In this document: positions 8,855 to 17,946 of the stretch, piece after piece
Layout: each line of letters begins with the position of its first letter
How positions within the stretch are numbered: the stretch's first letter is position 1
Assembly: GCA_965231865.1 (NCBI GenBank)
Contig: CBDDOJ010000001.1
Location: 186,001-250,000, forward strand
DNA from: WTGA01 sp965231865
Lineage (GTDB): Bacteria; Pseudomonadota; Gammaproteobacteria; Arenicellales; Poriferihabitantaceae
Reading direction: 5' to 3'
DNA length: 64,000 bases
The notes under the pieces: model-generated
The model's input: only the letters and a program-made list of their open reading frames with translations
Databases searched by the model: none
What the model was told of the DNA's origin: nothing
Program-made: the position numbers and the translations under genes

Positions 8855-9141
8855 CGGGACCCAAGACAGAACCGCACAATCCGCTACCCGGATTGCCCCG
8901 GTGGCCCGGAACCCGACTCCCGGAACCAGCGCGGTTTCCATGGATTCAGGAGGGAGGGAGCATTCGATCTGATGGATTGATTTTGCCAGACCGGGAATCC
9001 TGGAACCCGGTGCAGGTACAGGCCGGCCTGGCTCCTGGCAGGGGTGTTCTTGCTGGCAATGGCTGACATCGGTTCATCCGTTCCAGGGTCCGAAAAAGCC
9101 CCCCGGATGCCGACGGCGACGGATTCGGGTAGACTTGGTTA

Positions 9142-10080
9142 ATGACCCGTTCCAACCTCTCCGAACAGGATCGAAACCGGCTCAATCATGAAATCGGTCT
9201 TCGAAAATGGGCGACCTATGCCAGCGTCGCCACCGCCGTGATCCTGATCGGTGCCAAGCTGGTCGCTTATCTCAAGACGGGCTCGGTGAGCCTGCTCTCC
9301 TCCCTGATCGATTCCATCATTGACGCCTTTTCCTCCATCGTCATGATGGTCGGGGTCCACCATGCGACCCAGCCTGCTGACCGGGAACACCGTTTTGGCC
9401 ATGGAAAATTTGAAGCCCTTGCCGCCATCGCCCAAGCTGTTTTCATCACTGTTTCAGCCCTGTTCCTGGTCTATGAGTCCCTGAAACGCTTCGTTCATGT
9501 CCAGGAAATCCACCACCCGGCACTCGGAATCGGCGTGATGGTTTTTTCCATTATTCTGACGCTGGTTCTGGTCGGGTTCCAGTATTACGTCATCCGCAAA
9601 ACCGATTCCGTCGCCATTGCTGCGGACAGCCTCCACTACAAGGGGGACCTGTTGATCAATCTGGCGGTGATTGCTGCCATTGTCCTGACACAACAGACCA
9701 CGTGGCAGTATTACGACCCCTTGTTCGCGCTGATGATTGCCATGGTGCTTTTGCATGGCGCCTGGAAAATCGGCCAGCAATCCGTCGACATTCTTGTTGA
9801 CAAGGAATTGCCGGATTCGGACAGGCAGGAAATTGCGGAGATTGTCCGGGCCAGCGGCCAGGTCCACAACCTGCATGGCCTGCGAACACGAAGCTCCGGG
9901 ATGAACCTGTTTATCGAGTTCTACCTGGAAATTGATGGCAGCAAGAGTGTGGCGGCTGCCCATGATATCACCCGGGATGTGGAATCCAGGCTTCATCGAA
10001 CCTTCCCCAATGCGGAAGTAATCATCCACATCATGCCGCACAACCTGGAAGAGAGCCGGCCTGATCACGGCGGGCCCTGA
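9142..10080 (+). CDS. Cation diffusion facilitator (FieF/CzcD-type metal exporter)
   Basis: 312 residues with six membrane segments in the first 200 and a cytoplasmic C-terminal domain. SSLIDSIIDAFSSI in segment 2 and ADSLHYKGDLL in segment 5 carry the metal-binding aspartates and histidine of the transport site, and FGHGKFEALAA is the loop motif of the FieF branch. The C-terminal domain has the HDITRDVESRLHR segment used for dimerisation. It is expected to export zinc or iron(II) in exchange for protons. It converges on the GST gene and is separated from it by two hairpins. Confidence 0.88.
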   Translation: MTRSNLSEQDRNRLNHEIGLRKWATYASVATAVILIGAKLVAYLKTGSVSLLSSLIDSIIDAFSSIVMMVGVHHATQPADREHRFGHGKFEALAAIAQAVFITVSALFLVYESLKRFVHVQEIHHPALGIGVMVFSIILTLVLVGFQYYVIRKTDSVAIAADSLHYKGDLLINLAVIAAIVLTQQTTWQYYDPLFALMIAMVLLHGAWKIGQQSVDILVDKELPDSDRQEIAEIVRASGQVHNLHGLRTRSSGMNLFIEFYLEIDGSKSVAAAHDITRDVESRLHRTFPNAEVIIHIMPHNLEESRPDHGGP

Positions 10081-10117
10081 AGCACCCGGACCGGCCTTCG
10101 CATTCCCCCTGGAAGAT

Positions 10118-10198
10118 GCCCCCGAAAGGGGGCGGCTGCCATGGCCCCGGCTTTATCCTGACCGCGGAAACGGGGCCCTCGCCAGGCAACCCCGTTTC
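10118..10198. terminator. Two hairpins between convergent CDF and GST genes
   Basis: A GC-only stem with a GAAA tetraloop (10118-10123 with 10128-10133) is followed by a 9-bp perfect stem (10167-10175 with 10190-10198). They fill the gap between convergent genes and probably act as bidirectional terminators, although neither has a long T-run. Confidence 0.5.
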
Positions 10199-10887
10199 TA
10201 TTGGCGCATGTCCCTGGCCGTGGTACCCGATGCCGTGCCATCCGCGTAATGGCGGTATGACTCGATGTGATAGTCGTCATCGTGGGCGGTAAACCTTGCG
10301 CTCGGTCTTTCCTTCATCGCCGCGCACCACTCCATCAGCTTGTGGCAGGCGGGGGGAATACTGATATTCCGATAGGTTTCAAGAACCGCCATGCGCTCGA
10401 AGTGGGGATACAGGGTCAGGTCCACCAGGGAAATATCACCGTTGAACCAGTAGGGGCCTTTCCAGTGACTGGCAAAACCGGCCTCTTCCATATACTTCAT
10501 GTGGTCGACCAGCTGATCAACGATTTTCTGCTGCCTCGGTAAATCCTGTTCGAGCAATACCCGGTAAAAGGCCGGAACAAACCGGACGTTGTCGAAATCA
10601 ATCCATATCCTGGCCACGGCCCGGGCCGAGGCCGATGACGGCATCAGGGGTGGATGGCGGTACACCTCATCGAGGTATTCATTGATGACCGAGGATTCAT
10701 AAATCCGGATCTCCCCGTCCTCCAGCACCGGCACTTTACCGTACGGGGAGATTTCCTCAAACCAGGCCGGTTTGTCCGCCAGGTCAACCTCCACAATGTC
10801 AAAATCCAGAGACTTCTCCAGCAGACACATGTGGGTGCGCTGGGCATAGGGGCAGACTTCGGACTGGATGAGTTTCAGTGTGTTCAT
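10198..10887 (-). CDS. Glutathione S-transferase family protein (SspA/omega-like)
   Basis: 229 residues from the ATG at 10887; the open frame extends further upstream but that part has no GST character. The thioredoxin-fold domain starts immediately (LKLIQSEVCPYAQRTHMCLL), with the catalytic-type cysteine in a CPYAQR motif as in omega-class GSTs and stringent-starvation protein A. The glutathione-binding YESSVINEYLDE motif lies near residue 65. An alpha-helical C-terminal domain follows. Likely a thiol transferase or stress-response protein. The family call is solid; the subclass is inference. Confidence 0.85.
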   Translation of the reverse strand: MNTLKLIQSEVCPYAQRTHMCLLEKSLDFDIVEVDLADKPAWFEEISPYGKVPVLEDGEIRIYESSVINEYLDEVYRHPPLMPSSASARAVARIWIDFDNVRFVPAFYRVLLEQDLPRQQKIVDQLVDHMKYMEEAGFASHWKGPYWFNGDISLVDLTLYPHFERMAVLETYRNISIPPACHKLMEWCAAMKERPSARFTAHDDDYHIESYRHYADGTASGTTARDMRQ

Positions 10888-11159
10888 GTTCTTCTCGAAA
10901 TTGGGCCCATGGCGACCATCCGACAGGCCACCGGTCTGCCGGTCATTGTTTTGACCATTGGAAAAACTTCTTTGCATCGTCATTGTATCCGGCAGCCGGC
11001 AACGAATCCGTACCGGTTCTGCAACCCCTCCCCTGCCTCTCCACGGCGTAGGCACCCAATCGACACAGCCCGCCCGGGCCGGCGTTGAAACCGGGTTTTG
11101 CCGATGCCGGGTCCCAAAGGGTCCCGATGACACCGTGCGGCCACCCGGTGTTTTTTGAA

Positions 11160-12026
11160 CTAATGCAACAGGCGGGCGAGTCGACGGCGATAGTCGGTCA
11201 CCAGTTCTCCTTTCCCTCCCAGAACCTCAAATACCTTGATCATGGTTTTACGCGGCTCCTCGTCCCGGTAGCGCCGGTTCCGCTGGATGATTTCCAGCAA
11301 ATTTTCCAGTGCCTCCGGGTATCGCCCCGCGCCAATGAGGGCCAACGACAGGTGGAATCGCGCATCCAGGTTTTCATTGTCCGCTTCCAGTTCCTGCAAC
11401 AGTTGGTCCATGTCCTTCAGATCAACCAGTGTTTCTGAAAACTCGACCTTGATGGAAAACCCGCGATATTGGGGAGATTTTTTTGACTCCTTTGAGAGCA
11501 ACTCTGCGACGGTCCGGGCTTCTTCCATGCGGTTGGCCAGGGACAGCCATTGCAACAGTTGCAGCTTGGCCGCTTCATTGTCCGGTTCATTGTGAATCAG
11601 CTGCTGCAAAAATGCCATGGCGGCATCCTTCTGCCCGGCCTCATACGCGGCATTGGCCTGCTGAAGCATCAAGTCGGACTGATTCACCAGATAGGGGTCG
11701 ATCTTTTCCCGGATGGCGGCTTCAGGCTGCAACCCCATAAACTGGTCTACGGGCTTCCCCTTGAAAAAAAGGAACACCGTCGGCAGGCTGCGAATACCGA
11801 ATTGCCGGGCGATTTCCTGGTTTGCATCGGTATCAATCTTGACCAGCTTCAGTTTGCCATCGTACTGGCCCACCAGTTTTTCCAGCAATGGCGTCAGCGA
11901 CCTGCACGGACCACACCACTGTGCCCAGAAATCCACCATTACCAACTGTTCGTTGGAGGCGGCGATGACATCCTCGGCAAAAGACGCCATATCCGAGTCT
12001 ACGATATTGTTTGCATTCAGTTCCAT
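11160..12026 (-). CDS. Thioredoxin-TPR co-chaperone, CnoX (YbbN) type
   Basis: 288 residues. A thioredoxin domain (residues about 10-110) carries a full WCGPC redox motif near residue 37 and the cis-proline segment RSLPTVFLF. A C-terminal region of TPR-like helices follows (about 115-285). This is the layout of CnoX/YbbN, a chaperedoxin that holds oxidatively damaged proteins and passes them to GroEL and DnaK. E. coli CnoX has lost the second active-site cysteine; this one keeps both, as many other bacteria do, so thiol-disulfide reduction is possible. Confidence 0.85.
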   Translation of the reverse strand: MELNANNIVDSDMASFAEDVIAASNEQLVMVDFWAQWCGPCRSLTPLLEKLVGQYDGKLKLVKIDTDANQEIARQFGIRSLPTVFLFFKGKPVDQFMGLQPEAAIREKIDPYLVNQSDLMLQQANAAYEAGQKDAAMAFLQQLIHNEPDNEAAKLQLLQWLSLANRMEEARTVAELLSKESKKSPQYRGFSIKVEFSETLVDLKDMDQLLQELEADNENLDARFHLSLALIGAGRYPEALENLLEIIQRNRRYRDEEPRKTMIKVFEVLGGKGELVTDYRRRLARLLH

Positions 12027-12174
12027 ATTGCTTTACTTGGTTTCAAAGGGCCGTATCGGGACCCCGTTCTTTGTATGAAACCGGATAATACTAGACAACC
12101 CATTTCAGGTATATGCACCGGGGCGCCTGATCGCATCACGGAATCATTGTCAATGGAATGTTTACCGGTTTGAC

Positions 12175-12951
12175 TCAGTACTCATACCCCGAGACTTCCG
12201 CTTCGGAACTTTTGACCGCGATGGTTACCGCCGCATCTTCTTCAGAGATGAAGTCTTCGATACTGCTTCGAACCGCCTCGATTTCGAATCGGTACGGGTT
12301 CCCATTGGGTGCAATTCTCAGTTTGCCCTGGGTCAGCTCAACCACGGTATCGGCCTGGGGTCTCACCAAGACGGAATCACCTTGAGTGATCACCAGGGTA
12401 GACAGGAATTCAGGCAAAAAAAGCAAACATTCATTGTGGCGAATTTTCAGCATTCCCTGTTGAAACGCACTCTTGCCGCGGTCTCGGGTGCAACGCCAAC
12501 GAAGTGTATCGTTTCCATGCCAGTAGAACACCGCTTGGGACTGGAAGACATGGACGGTTATCGATGAAGACCACTCCACCTCGTGCCAATCCCACAACCC
12601 GCTGTCCAGTTCTGAAGCATTCTCATTCGAATAGTCAAAGGCGTCTCGGTTCCAGTAATGGAACAAGACCGCGAAAGCGACCACGGTCACCACCCCTATG
12701 GCACCGGTCACCACCAGGAATTTCCTGCCCACCCGGGCAACCCTCTTTCTGAGGGGCACTGTGATGGGTTCCCCTTCCAGATACCTGCCAGCCAACTCGG
12801 CGGGGGTTCCGAATCTTTCAAGCAACAAGGTTTCACTCTCTGGCATTTCTTTGATATGCATCTCAATTTCCCGGACGATTTCCTCGCGGGACGATGGATC
12901 CAGTCCTTGAAGCGCTTTGCGAAAAGCTGTGATGTATTGCTGTTGGTTCAC
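12175..12951 (-). CDS. HAAS-domain membrane protein paired with PadR regulator
   Basis: 258 residues. The N-terminal 70 residues (YITAFRKALQGLDPSSREEIVREIEMHI ... TPAELAGRYL, given here in two pieces) form the small helical HAAS/DUF1700-like domain. One transmembrane helix follows (about 78-100) and then a domain of about 155 residues with no recognised fold, probably extracytoplasmic. Its start overlaps the stop of the PadR gene, and this PadR-HAAS pairing is widespread. Members are thought to take part in membrane or envelope stress signalling; the function here is not known. Confidence 0.65.
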   Translation of the reverse strand: MNQQQYITAFRKALQGLDPSSREEIVREIEMHIKEMPESETLLLERFGTPAELAGRYLEGEPITVPLRKRVARVGRKFLVVTGAIGVVTVVAFAVLFHYWNRDAFDYSNENASELDSGLWDWHEVEWSSSITVHVFQSQAVFYWHGNDTLRWRCTRDRGKSAFQQGMLKIRHNECLLFLPEFLSTLVITQGDSVLVRPQADTVVELTQGKLRIAPNGNPYRFEIEAVRSSIEDFISEEDAAVTIAVKSSEAEVSGYEY

Positions 12952-13292
12952 GATTGTTTCTCCAGGGTTTGCAGAACACGAATATGCGCATGGTGTGCTG
13001 ACAGCATTTCCGGCAACAGTCTCCTGCCACGAGGAGTTAAAGCATAAAAGCGCCGGGGATGACCCCGGCCAGCAGGCATTTTCCAGGTGGACTCCAACCA
13101 GCCATTTTTGTGCATCCGATTCAGCAGCGGGTAGAGAGTGCCTTCATGCACGGTCAGCCCCAACTGCTCAAACAGGTGCAACAATTCCAAGCCGTAAACT
13201 TGATCTTTTTTCTGCAAAACCAGCAATACGCACAATTCCAGAAACCCTTTTCGCGACTGCACCAGCCATCTGTCAAGCATTGTTTCATTCAT
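12948..13292 (-). CDS. PadR-family transcriptional regulator
   Basis: 114 residues. The PadR winged-helix domain is clear: ELCVLLVLQKKDQVYGLELL, then EGTLYPLLNRMHKNGWLES and GHPRRFYALTPRGRRLL. It has the short PadR form with only a brief C-terminal dimerisation helix. It is the first gene of a two-gene operon with the HAAS-domain membrane protein, overlapping it by 4 bp. PadR proteins typically repress their own operon until a small ligand binds; the ligand is unknown. Confidence 0.88.
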   Translation of the reverse strand: MNETMLDRWLVQSRKGFLELCVLLVLQKKDQVYGLELLHLFEQLGLTVHEGTLYPLLNRMHKNGWLESTWKMPAGRGHPRRFYALTPRGRRLLPEMLSAHHAHIRVLQTLEKQS

Positions 13293-13652
13293 GCAGGAAT
13301 GCTAGCACATATTACCTTGCATAACAAAGTATTTTGTTTTTCACTTTCCCGACTGAACTTTCCAATCACAAACTACGGACGGTTGCTTTTCGGGGTCAGG
13401 AAGAGGCAATCATTCCATGTTCGCGGGGAACCGCAAAGAGGCTTTTTGTTTGAATATGCTCGAACGCTTACACTGGTGATTGGTTCTTTATTCCCAATGA
13501 GATATCTTGCTCGTTCACAACGGACCTAGTGAAGAGACAACCAGAAAACTACTATTATCAGTACAACGGAGCAGTTCAACAGCCCATACGTTTCTCTAAC
13601 TTCGACCTTGGTTGGTGGCGGACCTTAACTCCAAGCGGCACGGCGCAATTTT
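13293..13652. other. AT-richer intergenic stretch without a recognised gene
   Basis: It contains the divergent-side promoter region of padR. Base composition falls here compared with the flanking core genes and stays low through the following pentapeptide gene, which is consistent with acquired DNA. No conserved frame or RNA structure was recognised. Confidence 0.35.
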
Positions 13653-14519
13653 CTACTCGACACAGCACAAGTCATTCGGCACATTTCTTTTACATGGAGG
13701 CGTGTGCCAATTAGGCCACATTGTCTTTTCGTCCCAATAAGCATCATTGAACATGTCTGAACTTGCGTTCTTTACGCCAACCAATTTCGCCCCTCGCAAA
13801 TCCGCTGGTTGACCAAGAACTGTGAATTTCTCCCCATTATATTCCTCTGTTCGATCCGGCGTTCGGAAGCTTACGGAGTGTAAATCCGCTCCGCTAAGGT
13901 CGCTGTTTTCCAAATTAGCATCATTCAAGGTAGCGGAAGTTAGATTCGCTCCTCTCAGGTCTGCATGTTTGGCAGTGATTGATACCAGAACTGCTCCCAT
14001 CAACAAAGCTTCTTGAAGGTTAGCACCACTTAGGTCCGCGTTAGTCAAGCGACTGTTCACTAAGAATACTTTTTCCAAGTTTGCCCCTCGAAGGTCCGCA
14101 CCTACCAAGTCAATACGGAACACATCCTCTCCCGAATCATCAACACGTCCGCACTCTCGAGCGGAGCACAAAGAAAAACGGTGCGTAGCCCAGCGCAACA
14201 ATGGCTCTTCGTTCGGATATTCGATTCCCAACCAATCCCAAGGCGCTAACAAATTCGGTGCGACCGGGATCTCTATCTTTTGAATTGGACCAAAATCCTT
14301 TATTGCTGCCAAGAACGTGCCCCCGTTTCCAGACGATACCATTGTCATGAACGAGTTTCTCTCAAATAGTGCACGATTCAATTGTCGGTCATGCCTCGAC
14401 TCCAGTACTGCGTAAACGCTAAAGTAGGCAGCGACGATGGTGGTAATGCAAACTATCCAGGTTCGATAACCATATGGTCCAAATAGATCACGCCTAAGGT
14501 TGAACATCCATACTCTCAT
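13653..14519 (-). CDS. Membrane-anchored pentapeptide-repeat protein
   Basis: 288 residues. One transmembrane helix lies near the N-terminus (WIVCITTIVAAYFSVYAVL, about residues 22-40), then a linker of about 100 residues. From about residue 136 come pentapeptide repeats of the A(D/N)Lxx type (VGADLRGANLEKVFL, LTNADLSGANLQEALL, HADLRGANLTSATLNDANL), predicted to form a quadrilateral beta-helix. The repeats are interrupted by a short insert before the last coils. Such proteins are often scaffolds or DNA mimics; no function is assigned here. Codon use is AT-richer than in the neighbours and no operon partner is visible. Confidence 0.8.
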   Translation of the reverse strand: MRVWMFNLRRDLFGPYGYRTWIVCITTIVAAYFSVYAVLESRHDRQLNRALFERNSFMTMVSSGNGGTFLAAIKDFGPIQKIEIPVAPNLLAPWDWLGIEYPNEEPLLRWATHRFSLCSARECGRVDDSGEDVFRIDLVGADLRGANLEKVFLVNSRLTNADLSGANLQEALLMGAVLVSITAKHADLRGANLTSATLNDANLENSDLSGADLHSVSFRTPDRTEEYNGEKFTVLGQPADLRGAKLVGVKNASSDMFNDAYWDEKTMWPNWHTPPCKRNVPNDLCCVE

Positions 14520-14887
14520 TTCAGCCCTCGCCTGGATTTGTCATGAAGTAGCCCGAATAATGCATAAATAAAAGAGTGATTCCTCTTTTTACGACCCCGC
14601 CTTCCGGTCCATGACACTGATCACCCGGGGCTTTCCCCCCCACCGCCGTGCCCATCTGTGACGCATCCTGCAAACCCGTCTGCCAACGCTGGGTTTTCGG
14701 CTTCTCTTGCCGGCGCGCGTTCCTGTCCCGCCCCACAAGCCAGATCAATGACGGACCATGGCCGTGACATGACGAACCGTACGCGGCCTGCCTTGTCGGA
14801 CGGCTGGGGGAAAAGCGGACAGAGGCAGCACCATAAGCCGTCGTGCAAACTGGTCCATAGATGTCCATTCGATGGAATGCACGGAAA
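14520..14887. other. Intergenic stretch, nothing recognised
   Basis: No frame with family similarity or a good ribosome binding site was seen on either strand. It separates the AT-rich pentapeptide gene from the GC-rich decarboxylase gene. Confidence 0.3.
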
Positions 14888-16366
14888 TCAACTTATTTTC
14901 GACAGTTCTTCTCTCCCAGTTCGTTCGATGAACTCCAGGGTTTCGCACACATCGTTCCAGGTCGTGTTGTGGTTGATGATGCAGAGCCTCAGGGAAAATT
15001 GATTTTCGACAACCGTCGAGGACATCAAGGCCCGATCTTCCCAGAGCACGCGCGCAAGCACGGTCCGGTTGATTTCATACAGGTCTTTCTCTTCCAGCGA
15101 GGGGTCCTCGGGGTTGATCCGGAAACACACGATCCCGAGTGACACGGGAGCCAACAGTTCCAGAACGGAACTTTTCCGGACTAGCTTACCGGCCCTCACG
15201 GCCAGCACCATGGATCTGGAGACGGCTCTGCGGAACGCGGCGACACCGAACGTCTGAATCGACATCCAGACCTTCAGCGCCCGGAAACCCCGGCTCAACT
15301 GCAGGCTCCGGTCCGAGAAATTTGGATGAGTTTCGCCCCAGACCGTATCCTGGAGGACATCATGCTGGACAGAGAACGGGGTCTCGAGGGTACGGAGGTC
15401 CTTCACCAGAAGGCCACCGATCTCGTAGGGCTGAAAAAGCCACTTGTGCCCATCCAGAGCGATGGAGTCGGATCGTTCGATGCCGCGCAGAAGTTTCCGG
15501 CCCTCGGCGGTCAGCACCGCAAAACCGCCGTACGATGCATCGGCATGCAGCCAGATCCCTTCGGTTTCGCAGAAGTCGGCCATTTCCTCGAGGGGGTCGA
15601 TCGCCCCGTTGCCGGTCGCACCGGCATTGGCGCAGACCACCATGGGGGAAAATCCGGCAGCACGGTCGTCGGCAACGGCACGGGCCAGTGCATTCATGTC
15701 CAGGCGGAAGGTCTTGTCGATGGGAACGCTGCGGATGCATTCGGGCCGGACGCCGATGATCCGCGCGGAGCGGACCTGTGCACTGTGGCTCTGGTCGCTC
15801 ATGTACACGGTCGGCCGTTCAGGATTGCCCGCAGCCTCCCGTGCCGCGACAAACGCGTTGAGGGCCGCCGCCGAGCCGCCGCTGGTCAACAGCCCGCCCG
15901 CCCCTTCCGGATAGCCAACCCAACGCCGGAACCAGTCGATGACCACAAGCTCGAGCTGGCTCGGACCGCTGGCAACCAGCCAGGTGCAGACGTTGAAGTT
16001 GAACCCGGATGCGATGAAGTCCGCCAGCACCCCGGGCCAAGTGGGTGCAGAGGGAACGAATGCGAAACAGCGGGGATGATCCAGGCGCATTGCGAACGGA
16101 AGCACCTCCCGGGCAACCCGTTCGATGACCTCGTTGGGTGCATTGCCTTCCTCGGGCGGCTCTTCCAGGAGCACAGGCTCGAGCGACCCCCGGAAGTCAC
16201 CGTCCCAGGAGTTTTCTTCCGGCAGGCCCTGCATGCGATCAACCAGCAATTCGGCACTCTGGCGTGCGAGATCGAGCATCAGGTCGGGCGCCATCTCGAG
16301 TTCACCGGGGACTTTATCCCCGTTCACCGATTCCGACCTTTCTTGGTTGTGAGTCAGATCATTCAT
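14888..16366 (-). CDS. PLP-dependent group II amino acid decarboxylase
   Basis: 492 residues, the usual size for aromatic-L-amino-acid/glutamate-type decarboxylases. Landmarks: MRLDHPRCFAFVPSAPTWPG near residue 92, the PLP-phosphate loop LTSGGSAAALNAF, LHADASYGGFAVL with the PLP-pyridine aspartate, and SIALDGHKWLFQPYE with the Schiff-base lysine near residue 310. The reaction is alpha-decarboxylation of an L-amino acid to an amine. The substrate class (aromatic, DOPA, histidine or acidic) cannot be fixed by inspection. No transporter or partner gene is adjacent. Confidence 0.88.
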   Translation of the reverse strand: MNDLTHNQERSESVNGDKVPGELEMAPDLMLDLARQSAELLVDRMQGLPEENSWDGDFRGSLEPVLLEEPPEEGNAPNEVIERVAREVLPFAMRLDHPRCFAFVPSAPTWPGVLADFIASGFNFNVCTWLVASGPSQLELVVIDWFRRWVGYPEGAGGLLTSGGSAAALNAFVAAREAAGNPERPTVYMSDQSHSAQVRSARIIGVRPECIRSVPIDKTFRLDMNALARAVADDRAAGFSPMVVCANAGATGNGAIDPLEEMADFCETEGIWLHADASYGGFAVLTAEGRKLLRGIERSDSIALDGHKWLFQPYEIGGLLVKDLRTLETPFSVQHDVLQDTVWGETHPNFSDRSLQLSRGFRALKVWMSIQTFGVAAFRRAVSRSMVLAVRAGKLVRKSSVLELLAPVSLGIVCFRINPEDPSLEEKDLYEINRTVLARVLWEDRALMSSTVVENQFSLRLCIINHNTTWNDVCETLEFIERTGREELSKIS

Positions 16367-16525
16367 TATTCGAAGCTACAGTGGTTATCGTCATCAGCCA
16401 CTTCCTGCAAACAGAAGGTAAACAGCGGTCTTGATAGACTGGTTTCAAGGGACCCCATCAGTGTATCAGAATATACGCAGCCCGAGGCTTCACAGTTCCC
16501 TTCAAGGAGGCTCCAGAGACGGGTT

Positions 16526-17371
16526 TCACGGATTGTTCAGCCACATGGCCGGCTCGCCGAGTTCCGGTCGAAAATAACAAATCATCCGGCCTTCGGAAGA
16601 GCCGGTGACACCCGACTGCCAGGGAGAAATACCGTGCAGACTCAGACGATGGGCCAGATACGCTTCCCCGGGATTACAGTGCACAATGGTTCGCTGGCAG
16701 CGCTCAAAGATCGTCTTGCGGAGAGCATGATAGCTCTCAGTGATGTCCATATCCCGCCACCGGTCCGGCGGTATGCCATGAAATACGGTCTGAAAACGCT
16801 CGCGAACCAGTTCATGAGACCCTTCCCAGATGACAAATGGAGAGGCATTTTTCCCGTATTCCACCAATGGAATACCCAGAATGAACGCGTGGTGTTCCCG
16901 CAGAAATCTTCGACGGTCCGCGCCCTCGGGCAACAGCCCGTCGACATGGGCGGCATCCCTGTTCAATCGGTATCGGAAGGCCCTGGTGGTTTCTGAGTCC
17001 ATGGGTTGCGGGTATCCGGGATAACAAATGGAGATCTGCGCCCGGTCCCACACAAAACTCCCCGTATCCAGGTAACGGTTCAGAAAATCCACCGCCAGCC
17101 CGGTCAGGGGCGGCCCCCCATGGATGCGGCCCTGCCCGTCGTTGTGCAGGGCATTGACCCCGGCAAACCAGGTGCCCCCGCATCGCAGCCACTGCCTGTT
17201 TTCTGCGTGATCAATGGTCCCACGCGCGTAAGGACGGCAATGGTCGACCCACTCCTTCAAGGGGGGATCGTAGGGCAGAACGCACCATCCCTTTTGAAAA
17301 AAATCGTCACGCAGTGCTGCACTCATCCTGCTGTCCAGGTCAGCGGTATAGCCGGAATTGAATTCTCGCAT
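16526..17371 (-). CDS. Phytanoyl-CoA dioxygenase-like Fe(II)/2-oxoglutarate oxygenase
   Basis: 281 residues. An HVDG motif (H-x-D, near residue 140) and a distal histidine in YLAHRLSLHG (near residue 245) fit the 2-His-1-carboxylate iron site of phytanoyl-CoA dioxygenase relatives, with an arginine next to the second histidine for 2-oxoglutarate. PFVIWEGSHELVRERF near residue 190 is the typical PhyH-family core strand. The substrate is unknown; relatives hydroxylate lipids, amino acids or natural products. It lies 160 bp from the decarboxylase gene on the same strand, so a shared pathway is possible but not shown. Confidence 0.65.
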   Translation of the reverse strand: MREFNSGYTADLDSRMSAALRDDFFQKGWCVLPYDPPLKEWVDHCRPYARGTIDHAENRQWLRCGGTWFAGVNALHNDGQGRIHGGPPLTGLAVDFLNRYLDTGSFVWDRAQISICYPGYPQPMDSETTRAFRYRLNRDAAHVDGLLPEGADRRRFLREHHAFILGIPLVEYGKNASPFVIWEGSHELVRERFQTVFHGIPPDRWRDMDITESYHALRKTIFERCQRTIVHCNPGEAYLAHRLSLHGISPWQSGVTGSSEGRMICYFRPELGEPAMWLNNP

Positions 17372-17946
17372 TGTGTCAGGGCGATCAATCGATCTTTATG
17401 TGTTCAATTTTTATGGTACCGGCAAAGGTAAATCTGCTTTTCAAGCCGTCAACAATCGTTTCGACAAAGCGCCCCCAAAAATCCGGATTGTACATGGCCG
17501 GTTGAACCTGGCGTGTTGCGTATCAGTAAAGGACAACGGGAGTCCCTTGACAGGCAGGTGCGAACGATGGGACAGGAAAAATTCTGTTTTTTTCGTTGTG
17601 CAGGTCCCGAAATCAGGCTCCATGTGTGTTGACATCATTTTTGTGCTCCCAGGTTTGCATGACCGGCACAATACCGCATATACTTCCCCCAGCGACCAGA
17701 GGGCCGTTCCCAAAAGCGGCCTAACCTTTTCGGGCTGGTCGTTCCAGTTCCCAGGGCCAGTGCTGACCCTTCAGGTCAGCACTGGCCTCTGTCGTTTTCC
17801 ATATCCTGAATGCCTGAACATCGTGCCATTTTTCAGGATTGGTTAACGGGGAGAATAAAGGGCTGCCAAAAGGTGATGACAGTTGTCCGCCTGGATTGTC
17901 CATTCACTTTATATGCACACATCAACAATCGGCAACCCGCCAAACC
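17372..17946. other. Intergenic stretch with one strong hairpin
   Basis: 575 bp without a credible gene. Short frames on both strands lack family features. The only structure found is the long perfect inverted repeat at 17755-17787, described separately. Confidence 0.35.
17755..17787. repeat. Perfect 14-bp inverted repeat with 5-nt loop
   Basis: Bases 17755-17768 pair perfectly with 17774-17787 around the loop at 17769-17773. A short T-containing tract follows on the plus strand. It could be an intrinsic terminator for transcription from the right-hand side or a small RNA terminator; it might also be a dispersed chromosomal hairpin repeat. Confidence 0.55.

Noticed and set aside
15326..16996. 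556-codon plus-strand frame opposite the PLP decarboxylase and dioxygenase genes
   Set aside because: Spans two real genes and their gap on the other strand, has low-complexity composition and no ribosome binding site.
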